The translations under genes and the position numbers were made by a program. A stretch of DNA of 5,631 nt from Bacillota bacterium (GTDB lineage: Bacteria; Bacillota; GCA-003054495; Carboxydocellales; JAJZTU01): NCBI GenBank assembly GCA_021848765.1, contig JAJZTU010000225.1:1-5631 (forward strand). Reading direction: 5' to 3'. The notes below the pieces were generated by a model, which saw nothing but the letters and a program-made list of their open reading frames with translations, did not search any database and was not told the DNA's origin. Positions 1-4,532 of this stretch are shown here, in pieces. The first letter of the stretch is position 1; each line of letters starts with the position of its first letter.

Positions 1-105
1 GATCTGCCCTTCTCCAATCAGGGTCATCAGCACATCACAATGGGCATCTACCACAACTATGCTTTCGTGCAGCTTTTTAGCCTGTAAAAGCTTTTTCCCT
101 TCCAT
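1..105 (-). CDS. Membrane dipeptidase (peptidase M19) family protein, N-terminal fragment
   Basis: Only the first 35 codons are present; the gene continues past the left edge. The start is an ATG at 103-105, nine bases downstream of a GGAGGT ribosome site (115-120). The peptide reads MEGKKLLQAKKLHESIVVVD and then A-H-C-D-V-L-M-T-L. The D-A-H-C-D segment at residues 20-24 matches the first metal-binding motif of M19 dipeptidases (renal dipeptidase type), in which the His and the second Asp (here H22 and D24) bind zinc. The family hydrolyses dipeptides, often with a D-residue at the C-terminal position, using a binuclear zinc centre in a TIM barrel. No signal peptide is visible, so a cytoplasmic enzyme is likely. 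The gene follows the spoVS terminator with almost no space for its own promoter. The family call rests on one motif and the start context, so it is probable rather than certain. Confidence 0.72.
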   Translation of the reverse strand, partial: MEGKKLLQAKKLHESIVVVDAHCDVLMTLIGEGQI

Positions 106-140
106 ATCCCATTCACCTCCGGTTCCTGCTTATCACAGCA

Positions 141-180
141 AATAAAAAACCTGTTTGTCTCCCTTCAACAAACAGGCTTT
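141..180 (-). terminator. Rho-independent terminator after spoVS
   Basis: On the minus strand, GCCTGTTTGT pairs with ACAAACAGGT across a nine-base loop (stem 148-178, including one G-U pair), followed at once by TTTTTTATTT (149 down to 141). There is no U-tract on the plus-strand side, so it acts on minus-strand transcripts. It begins about 20 bases after the spoVS stop codon and ends spoVS transcription before the dipeptidase gene. Confidence 0.88.
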
Positions 181-198
181 AGGCTTATTATATCCGGA

Positions 199-459
199 TT
201 ATCTCGGCTCAACTATCAGCTTAATGGCAGTCCTTTCTTCCCCGTCAATCATAATGTCAGTGAAGGCTGGTATGCAAATAAGATCCACACCACTGGGAGC
301 GACAAAGCCTCTGGCTATAGCAACTGCTTTAATCGCTTGGTTCAATGCTCCTGCTCCGATTGCTTGAAGTTCGGCACCGCCCCGCTCGCGAAGAACACCG
401 GCGAGTGCACCAGCTACGGAATTTGGGTTGGATTTTGCTGAGACTTTCAAGACTTCCAT
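199..459 (-). CDS. spoVS: Stage V sporulation protein S
   Basis: This encodes an 86-aa protein that is nearly identical, from memory, to Bacillus subtilis SpoVS over its whole length: MEVLKVSAKSNPNSVAGALA, then the conserved IGAGALNQAIKAVAIARGFV and SGVDLICIPAFTDIMIDGEE, ending KLIVEPR. SpoVS is a small Alba-like protein, probably nucleic-acid binding. In B. subtilis it is needed for normal stage V (coat and cortex) development and affects septation and autolysis. An in-frame GTG at 465 would add two residues, but it lies only two bases from the AGGAGG site (468-473). The ATG at 459 has eight-base spacing and gives the family's usual 86 residues, so it is the start. A perfect sigma-H-type promoter lies upstream, in keeping with spoVS being sigma-H dependent in B. 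subtilis, and a strong terminator follows. It therefore looks like a monocistronic unit, although readthrough from ymdB is possible. Confidence 0.96.
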   Translation of the reverse strand: MEVLKVSAKSNPNSVAGALAGVLRERGGAELQAIGAGALNQAIKAVAIARGFVAPSGVDLICIPAFTDIMIDGEERTAIKLIVEPR

Positions 460-467
460 GAACACAA

Positions 468-473
468 CCTCCT
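468..473 (-). promoter_or_regulatory. Ribosome binding site that decides the spoVS start
   Basis: AGGAGG on the minus strand lies eight bases before the ATG at 459 and only two bases before the in-frame GTG at 465. The spacing therefore selects the ATG. Confidence 0.85.
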
Positions 474-511
474 TGACTGGTTAGATTTTTCTATTTCTCC
501 CATAAATGTAT

Positions 512-538
512 ATTCGCTATAAATTAAAGAATTCCTTT
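512..538 (-). promoter_or_regulatory. Sigma-H-type promoter of spoVS
   Basis: On the minus strand, AAAGGAATT (538 to 530) matches the sigma-H -35 consensus RnAGGAWWW at every position. After an 11-base spacer, AGCGAAT (518 to 512) matches the -10 consensus RnnGAAT at every position and is followed by A-T. Initiation would fall near 505, leaving a leader of about 45 bases to the spoVS ATG. The known sigma-H dependence of spoVS in B. subtilis supports the call. The surrounding intergenic stretch (466-592) is very AT-rich, and I see no convincing terminator for ymdB in it. Confidence 0.82.
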
Positions 539-592
539 ACTCTGAAAAATGAAATTTTGTTTTTTTTGAAAGATTCGTACAATTTATCTCAT

Positions 593-1375
593 TTATTCTT
601 CATTTATGCTGATTCTGACGATTTCCGTGGCTATCCCTGTTTGAGTATTGACGGTAAGCACTACTCCATTTAGTTGATAGGGGCCTGAAGCAACTTCAAA
701 CCTGGTGGGCAGTTGGGTCAAGAATTTTTTCACCACAGTCTCAGTATTGACCCCCAGCACCGAATCCCGGGGTCCTGTCATCCCTAAATCACTAATATAG
801 GCAGTTCCCGGAGGTAAAACCCTCTCGTCCGCAGTTAAAACATGGGTATGGGTACCACAGACCGCAGCTACCCTCCCTGCCAGGTGCCAGCCCAACGCTA
901 TCTTCTCTGAAGTAGCCTCAGCGTGGAAATCTACCAGGACAATCTTAACCTCTTCCTTCAGCTTATTCGTAACAGCCTCAGCCGTACGGAAGGGGCAGTC
1001 CAGGTTCTCACCCATGAATACCCTCCCGCTCAAGCTGATTATACCAATTTTATCCTTATTGGTCTTAAAAACCCCGGCGCCCCTACCTGGTGTCCCCGGA
1101 GGATAGTTCGCAGGTCGAAGAATTCTTGGTTCCTGATCAATAAAGGAAAAAATCTCCTTCTTATCCCAGACATGGTTACCCATGGTCAGTACATCAATTC
1201 CCGAATCAAAAAGCTCATCAGCTATTTCCCTGGTTATACCGTTACCACCGGCTGCATTTTCCCCGTTGGCAACGGTGAAGTCAATCTCCCATTCTTCCTT
1301 CACCTTATCCAGGGTGGCTTGTACGGCCCGGCGTCCTGGTTTACCTACTATATCGCCAAGCATAAGGATTCGCAT
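593..1375 (-). CDS. ymdB: YmdB-family metallophosphodiesterase (TIGR00282 family)
   Basis: This is a 260-aa protein, close to the B. subtilis YmdB length of about 264. It opens with MRILMLGDIVGKPGRRAV and carries the family's full set of metal and catalytic residues: D8 (GDIVG), E39-N40 (NGEN), N67-H68 (MGNHVWDKKEIF), H151 (DFHAEATSEK) and H176/H178 (GTHTHV). The GTPGRGAGVF and DLGMTGPRDSVLG segments are also typical. In B. subtilis YmdB is a cyclic-nucleotide phosphodiesterase that affects biofilm formation, motility choice and sporulation-related development. AGGGGGA (1383-1389) lies seven bases before the ATG. The gene starts 20 bases after the stop of the upstream 169-aa gene and is probably co-transcribed with it. 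In B. subtilis ymdB directly follows rny; here an extra gene, a terminator and a promoter intervene. Confidence 0.95.
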   Translation of the reverse strand: MRILMLGDIVGKPGRRAVQATLDKVKEEWEIDFTVANGENAAGGNGITREIADELFDSGIDVLTMGNHVWDKKEIFSFIDQEPRILRPANYPPGTPGRGAGVFKTNKDKIGIISLSGRVFMGENLDCPFRTAEAVTNKLKEEVKIVLVDFHAEATSEKIALGWHLAGRVAAVCGTHTHVLTADERVLPPGTAYISDLGMTGPRDSVLGVNTETVVKKFLTQLPTRFEVASGPYQLNGVVLTVNTQTGIATEIVRISINEE

Positions 1376-1395
1376 ACCTGGTTCCCCCTGATTAA

Positions 1396-1905
1396 CTATT
1401 TGTTAAACACTAAAACCCTGCCGTCTTCCCTGAAGGCAAACAACTTATTGCGCTGGTTTAATACCCTGAAATGATCCAGCATATGCCCAATCAGTTCTTC
1501 CTGGACTTCCTGATCTTCTTGATCACTATTGCGACTGTCCACAATTAAGTATCCCCCAAACTCCTCAACCAGCAACTCAATTAAAAGGCTGATTTCCTCC
1601 TTGGTAATAGTATCCACATCTCTGTAGATTTCCAGAAATGTGCATCTTTCCATAGTTAAATTAGTTACTTCTATAGTTTCCGGCTGTTGTCCTTTTAAGT
1701 ATGCGTGTCCCTCCAGATATTGCTTTAACCTGGCTATCAACTTTAATTGTTGCTCGCCGGATATTACTTGCTCGATCAGAAAAGACATGCGCAAAACCTT
1801 GCGCTCAGGTTCATAGTTTATAGATGTTATCTCCGGATAACGTACCAGCAATGAAACTAACAAACCAACACTATCCGCAGGGTTTTTATCAATTTCCTGG
1901 TGCAC
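1396..1905 (-). CDS. Conserved-looking protein of unknown function between rny and ymdB
   Basis: I do not recognise a family for this 169-aa protein. It starts at GTG (1905) six bases after an AAGGTGA ribosome site (1912-1918). There is no signal peptide, membrane segment or obvious catalytic motif, and a single cysteine (C88). Visible structure: an N-terminal helical segment (about 11-22), a strand-turn-strand pattern (about 27-45, INYEPERKVLRMSF), a helix at about 50-68, a probable strand at about 90-94, then helix ISLLIELLVEEFGG (105-118) and strand YLIVDS. A very acidic stretch D-Q-E-D-Q-E-V-Q-E-E at 128-137 leads into a helix and a closing strand pair, LFAFREDGRVLVFN. This suggests a small cytosolic alpha/beta protein. 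It lies 20 bases upstream of ymdB behind a sigma-H-type promoter, so a role linked to YmdB or to entry into sporulation is an inference from context only. Confidence 0.85.
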   Translation of the reverse strand: MHQEIDKNPADSVGLLVSLLVRYPEITSINYEPERKVLRMSFLIEQVISGEQQLKLIARLKQYLEGHAYLKGQQPETIEVTNLTMERCTFLEIYRDVDTITKEEISLLIELLVEEFGGYLIVDSRNSDQEDQEVQEELIGHMLDHFRVLNQRNKLFAFREDGRVLVFNK

Positions 1906-1937
1906 TTGACGTCACCTTCCTAACCTAAACAGTTTTG

Positions 1938-1971
1938 TAAGTATACTATTCTGTTAAGTATACTATTCTGT
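1938..1971. repeat. Perfect 17-bp tandem duplication in the promoter region
   Basis: On the plus strand TAAGTATACTATTCTGT occurs twice back to back (1938-1954 and 1955-1971) with no mismatch. On the minus strand each copy begins ACAGAAT, the sigma-H -10 sequence, and contains the 8-bp palindrome AGTATACT. The promoter-proximal copy also forms an inverted repeat with its flank (TACTAT 1961-1966, ATAGTA 1972-1977). A degraded third copy may follow at 1976-1991. The repeats cover the predicted transcription start and the first part of the leader. Confidence 0.9.
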
Positions 1972-1992
1972 ATAGTAAGTTATTTTTCCTGC
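1965..1992 (-). promoter_or_regulatory. Sigma-H-type promoter of the 169-aa gene and ymdB
   Basis: On the minus strand, GCAGGAAAA (1992 to 1984) fits RnAGGAWWW at every position. After a 12-base spacer, ACAGAAT (1971 to 1965) fits RnnGAAT at every position. Both are within the normal sigma-H spacing of 11-12 bases. It starts 24 bases downstream of the rny terminator and about 60 bases before the GTG start at 1905, exactly where a promoter is needed. I found no convincing sigma-A alternative, although the TATACT in each repeat copy resembles a -10 box. The -10 element is also the start of one copy of the 17-bp tandem repeat. Confidence 0.68.
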
Positions 1993-2015
1993 ACACCTGG
2001 GCCAAACGCAAGTCA

Positions 2016-2046
2016 TAAAAATTAAAACGACCTCCGAAGAGGTCGT
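2016..2046 (-). terminator. Rho-independent terminator of rny
   Basis: On the minus strand ACGACCTC-TTCG-GAGGTCGT forms an 8-bp perfect stem (2027-2046) capped by a C(UUCG)G tetraloop, one of the most stable known. TTTTAATTTTTA follows. It starts 47 bases after the rny stop codon and separates rny from the downstream 169-aa gene. Confidence 0.92.
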
Positions 2047-2058
2047 CAGTTTTCCTAC

Positions 2059-2076
2059 CTATTTCGCGTAATCAAC
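2059..2076 (-). repeat. Second copy of the rny terminal codons (V-D-Y-A-K-stop)
   Basis: On the minus strand this block reads GTTGATTACGCGAAATAG, that is V-D-Y-A-K-stop. It repeats the real end of rny (2094-2111, GTAGACTATGCGAAATAG) at a 35-base offset. Fifteen of 18 bases are identical, and all three differences are synonymous third positions. Upstream in the same frame it reads G-V-I-Y-T-K, which can be aligned with V-L-I-R-E-T-R-A before the real end if two codons are missing. It is outside the rny frame and probably untranslated. It may be the remnant of an earlier 3' end of the gene. Confidence 0.55.
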
Positions 2077-2093
2077 TTTCGTGTAAATAACCC

Positions 2094-3623
2094 CTATTTC
2101 GCATAGTCTACCGCCCTGGTTTCCCGGATGAGCACAACCTTGATTTGACCGGGATAATCCAGTTCCTCTTCAATCTTTTTAACTATATCCCGTGATAAGC
2201 GCACGGTAGCCAGGTCGTCAATCTTGTCCGGTTTTACAATTATGCGGACTTCCCGGCCGGCCTGAATAGCAAAGGACTTTTCAACTCCCTCAAAACTATT
2301 GGCAATGCCCTCCAGCTTTTCCAACCGCTTGATATAATTCTCAAGACTCTCTCTTCTGGCTCCCGGGCGAGCAGCTGAAACCGCATCCGCAGCTGCCACC
2401 AGAACAGCTTGAATGGACTTCGGCTCTTCATCACCGTGGTGAGAGATAATAGCGTTAATTACCTCGGCGCTTTCACGATACTTTTTGGCCAGGTCTGCCC
2501 CAATCTGAACATGAGGACCTTCCACTTCGTGGTCCACGGCCTTACCGATATCATGCAGTAAACCGGCCCGTTTGGCCAGTTGGACATCCACGCCAAGTTC
2601 CGCGGCCATTAGTCCGGCCAGGTGAGCCACTTCGGTAGAATGTTTTAACACATTCTGCCCGTAGCTTGTCCTAAAGCGCAATCTACCCAACAACTTGATC
2701 AACTCAGGATGCAAGCCGTGGACTCCAGTATCAAAGGTGGCCTGTTCACCGGCCTCTCTGATTTGGGTATCCACTTCCTTACGCGCCTTTTCGACCATTT
2801 CTTCAATTCTGGCAGGGTGAATCCGGCCGTCAAGAATTAATTTTTCCAAAGAAATTCGTGCTATTTCACGACGGATAGGATCAAACCCGGACAAAATTAC
2901 CGCCTCGGGCGTATCATCAATAATTAGGTCTATCCCTGTCAGGGTTTCCAGAGTACGGATATTCCGTCCTTCCCGGCCGATGATTCTTCCCTTCATCTCG
3001 TCATTGGGAAGGGCAACCACAGAAACTGTACTTTCAGCCACATGGTCTGCCGCACAGCGCTGAATAGCCTGGGAAATAATATCCCTGGCCCTCTTATCGG
3101 CCTCTTCTTTAGCCTGATTCTCAATTTCTTTGATTAGAACTGCAGCCTCATGCTTGACTTCTTCCTCTACATTAGCCAGCAATAAAGCTCTGGCCTCGTC
3201 ACTGGTCAAACCTGAGAGCCTTTCCAGTTCGAGGACCTGCTTTTTATAGAGGTCATTAAGCTGACCTTTAATCTCCTCAGTCTCTGCTTCTTTCCTGCTT
3301 AGATTTTCTTCCTTACGCTCAATGGATTCCATTTTGCGGTCCAGCATTTCTTCCTTTTGGACCAGCCTGCGTTCCTGCCGCTGGAGTTCAGAGCGCCGCT
3401 CGCGGTTCTCCTTTTCTACTTCATTACGAAGTTTAAGAATCTCCTCCTTGGCTTCCAGGACTGCCTCCCTCTTTTTTGCTTCAGCAGCGTTTTTAGCATC
3501 ATCAACAATTTTTTTGGCAGCCTCTTCAGCAGAAGCAATAGCTTTTTCAGCCACTGATTTGCGGTAGAAATATCCCCCAACCAGTCCAAGGAGCAGAGCT
3601 ACCAAAGCATAAATAAATTCCAT
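2094..3623 (-). CDS. rny: Ribonuclease Y
   Basis: This is a 509-aa membrane-anchored endoribonuclease that initiates mRNA decay and processing and is a core partner of the Firmicute degradosome-like network. Domain order: an N-terminal membrane segment (about 3-19, FIYALVALLLGLVGGYF); a long charged coiled coil (about 25-190, rich in Glu, Lys and Arg); a KH RNA-binding domain with its GxxG loop in GRIIGREGRN (212-221); and an HD domain with H328, the HD pair H357-D358 (LLHDIGKA), H395-H396 and D413. The C-terminus IRETRAVDYAK is the family's usual ending. The length fits the usual 510-520 residues. AGGAGG (3631-3636) lies seven bases before the ATG. A sigma-A promoter sits 283 bases upstream, but a structured segment ending in a terminator stands between, so expression probably depends on readthrough or antitermination. 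All catalytic motifs are intact. Confidence 0.98.
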   Translation of the reverse strand: MEFIYALVALLLGLVGGYFYRKSVAEKAIASAEEAAKKIVDDAKNAAEAKKREAVLEAKEEILKLRNEVEKENRERRSELQRQERRLVQKEEMLDRKMESIERKEENLSRKEAETEEIKGQLNDLYKKQVLELERLSGLTSDEARALLLANVEEEVKHEAAVLIKEIENQAKEEADKRARDIISQAIQRCAADHVAESTVSVVALPNDEMKGRIIGREGRNIRTLETLTGIDLIIDDTPEAVILSGFDPIRREIARISLEKLILDGRIHPARIEEMVEKARKEVDTQIREAGEQATFDTGVHGLHPELIKLLGRLRFRTSYGQNVLKHSTEVAHLAGLMAAELGVDVQLAKRAGLLHDIGKAVDHEVEGPHVQIGADLAKKYRESAEVINAIISHHGDEEPKSIQAVLVAAADAVSAARPGARRESLENYIKRLEKLEGIANSFEGVEKSFAIQAGREVRIIVKPDKIDDLATVRLSRDIVKKIEEELDYPGQIKVVLIRETRAVDYAK

Positions 3624-3667
3624 TTTTTCACCTCCTGTTTTAAGAATTACCGTTAATTGTCCAGTGA

Positions 3668-3695
3668 AATAAAAAATACCGAGCAGAAACTCGGT
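3668..3695 (-). terminator. Rho-independent terminator upstream of rny
   Basis: On the minus strand ACCGAG-TTTCTG-CTCGGT forms a 6-bp stem (3678-3695), followed by ATTTTTTATTT. It lies only 45 bases before the rny start codon. It either ends a separate small RNA or works as an attenuator in the rny leader. The space between it and the rny ribosome site shows no convincing promoter. Confidence 0.82.
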
Positions 3696-3900
3696 TTGGA
3701 ATTAGACAGATTGCCACCAGGCTTTCTCGCACCACGAACAGGGCAGGCCCTGTGCCAGGTAAAAGTTGGTATTTCCCTATACTTTACAACTTGTTATCCT
3801 CATTGATCTATTTAACAACCAACTTTCAAGAGGAAAGCAGCTAAAATATATAAGAAAACCACTGGGTGGTAATCACAATCTAGTTCCGGTTTCTTCTCCT
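3672..3900 (-). ncRNA. Candidate structured RNA: 6S-like RNA or regulatory leader of rny
   Basis: This roughly 229-base segment has its own sigma-A promoter and its own terminator and no credible ORF. On the minus strand its ends pair: P1 joins 3887-3862 with 3720-3698 (GGAA/TTCC, TAGA/TCTA, ATT/AAT, CCACC/GGTGG, CAG/CTG, with small bulges). Inside it, P2 is GCTTTCCTC (3838-3830) with GAGAAAGC (3728-3721). P3 is an 11-bp stem, TGAAAGTTGGT (3828-3818) with ACCAACTTTTA (3770-3760). P4 is ACAGGG-CCTG-CCCTGT (3753-3738), extended by a G-C pair on each side of a bulge. P2, P3 and P4 meet in a tight three-way junction, and a 23-base AU-rich stretch (3861-3839) bulges between P1 and P2. A long irregular closing stem, a bubble with a 3'-side hairpin, an apical stem and about 190 bases between the ends is 6S RNA architecture. 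I see no diagnostic sequence, so a riboswitch-like rny leader remains possible. The folding was done by eye. Confidence 0.5.
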
Positions 3901-3905
3901 TAATA

Positions 3906-3934
3906 ATTGTAAAAGACTTTCAGTATAATGTCAA
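3906..3934 (-). promoter_or_regulatory. Sigma-A promoter for the structured RNA and rny
   Basis: On the minus strand TTGACA (3934 to 3929) is followed by a 17-base spacer and TACAAT (3911 to 3906). That is a perfect -35 and a five-of-six -10. The -35 contains the TGA stop codon of recX (3931-3933), so the promoter starts on the end of recX. Initiation would fall near 3900. It is the strongest housekeeping promoter match in the window. Confidence 0.85.
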
Positions 3935-4422
3935 GAATTTAACAATTTACCAGCCCAGTGGGGGTTATTCGCCAGTTCCCTGACTACTTGATAACATAGC
4001 TGAAGCGGAAAACCCCTGCGTAACAGCCAACTTATCAGCTTTTCCGGCGCCACCGGCCTGGTAGCCCTGTTCAGCCTTCCCTCAACCAGGCTGCAGGCCA
4101 ACCGGTATTCCTCTTCTGCGGAGAAGCCTGCTAAGTTGCTGTCCACAATAGCTTCCGGAATACCCTTTTCCCTGAGTTCATAAGCAATCCGTCTTTTTCC
4201 CATGGGCTTGAGCAGCCTGCGGTTCTCTACCCACCGGGCCGCAAACTCGGAGTCATCAAGCAGCCGGTACTCCCGGGCCCACTCCAGAGCAGTTTCCACC
4301 ACTGCTTCGGAAAATCCCTTCCTGGACAGGTGCCTTTTTACTTCTTCCTCACTCCTGGCTCTATAGCTCAGATAACGAAATATTACATTTTTGGCGTGGT
4401 CCAAAGTAAACCGCTCTTCCAT
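3931..4422 (-). CDS. recX: Regulatory protein RecX
   Basis: RecX binds RecA filaments and modulates, usually inhibits, recombinase and co-protease activity. This 163-aa version shows the RecX pattern of tandem three-helix repeats: RYLSYRARSEEEVKRHLSRK with GFSEAVVETALEWAREYRLL, then DDSEFAARWVENRRLLKPMG and KRRIAYELREKGIPEAIVDS, then the third repeat near LISWLLRRGFPLQLCYQVVR. Three in-frame starts exist: GTG 4464, ATG 4437 and ATG 4422. The last has GAGAGGG six bases upstream and gives MEERFTLDHAK as the start of the first helical region. The ATG at 4437 has only three bases after AAAAGGG, and the GTG has no good site. The gene lies 110 bases after recA, behind a hairpin with a weak U-tract, the classical recA-recX arrangement in which recX is made at a low level by readthrough. 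Its stop codon lies in the next promoter. Confidence 0.93.
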   Translation of the reverse strand: MEERFTLDHAKNVIFRYLSYRARSEEEVKRHLSRKGFSEAVVETALEWAREYRLLDDSEFAARWVENRRLLKPMGKRRIAYELREKGIPEAIVDSNLAGFSAEEEYRLACSLVEGRLNRATRPVAPEKLISWLLRRGFPLQLCYQVVRELANNPHWAGKLLNS

Positions 4423-4428
4423 ATTCTG

Positions 4429-4435
4429 CCCTCTC
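4429..4435 (-). promoter_or_regulatory. Ribosome binding site that decides the recX start
   Basis: GAGAGGG on the minus strand ends six bases before the ATG at 4422. Its position favours that start over the upstream in-frame ATG (4437), whose own codon overlaps the site, and over GTG 4464. Confidence 0.65.
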
Positions 4436-4484
4436 ATTAGCCCTTTTAGACATTGTGTCCCCACAGATGATAGAGAATTACCTT

Positions 4485-4518
4485 GAGAAAGGGCTGGAGG
4501 AATCTTTTCTCCAGCCCT
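4485..4518 (-). terminator. Partial terminator or attenuator between recA and recX
   Basis: On the minus strand AGGGCTGGAG pairs with CTCCAGCCCT across a nine-base loop (4490-4518), a strong 10-bp GC-rich stem. The following tract is only TTTCTC, weak for an intrinsic terminator. A leaky stop would let a fraction of recA transcripts continue into recX. I see no convincing separate recX promoter in 4423-4484. Confidence 0.7.
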
Positions 4519-4532
4519 GCTGCTAACACAAT

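Noticed and set aside
539..592. A terminator for ymdB in the AT-rich stretch before the spoVS promoter
   Set aside because: There are A- and T-runs but no stable stem followed by a U-tract on the minus strand.
923..1474. A 183-codon plus-strand ORF antisense to ymdB and the 169-aa gene
   Set aside because: It lies opposite highly conserved YmdB coding sequence, runs past the end of that gene, has no good ribosome site and no recognisable protein pattern. It is a shadow frame.
1941..1965. Sigma-A promoter using TATACT in the tandem repeats
   Set aside because: No acceptable -35 hexamer lies 16-18 bases upstream of either TATACT, whereas a sigma-H-type match with correct spacing is present.
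1938..1971. Short CRISPR-like array
   Set aside because: Two directly adjacent 17-bp copies without spacers are a tandem duplication, not repeat-spacer units, and no cas genes are nearby.
3698..3720. A T-box leader upstream of rny, suggested by a GGTGG-containing segment before the terminator
   Set aside because: The T-box core (GGGUGGNACCGCG type) is not present; the sequence is CTGGTGGCAAT. rny is also not an amino-acid or tRNA-related gene.
3721..3756. A cyclic-di-GMP (GEMM-I) riboswitch, suggested by GCACAGGGC and GCGAGAAAGCC
   Set aside because: The aptamer needs CACAGGGCAAACC with a GAAA-capped stem and ACGCAAAGCC, plus a second domain. Only fragments match, and the bases lie in the P4 hairpin instead.
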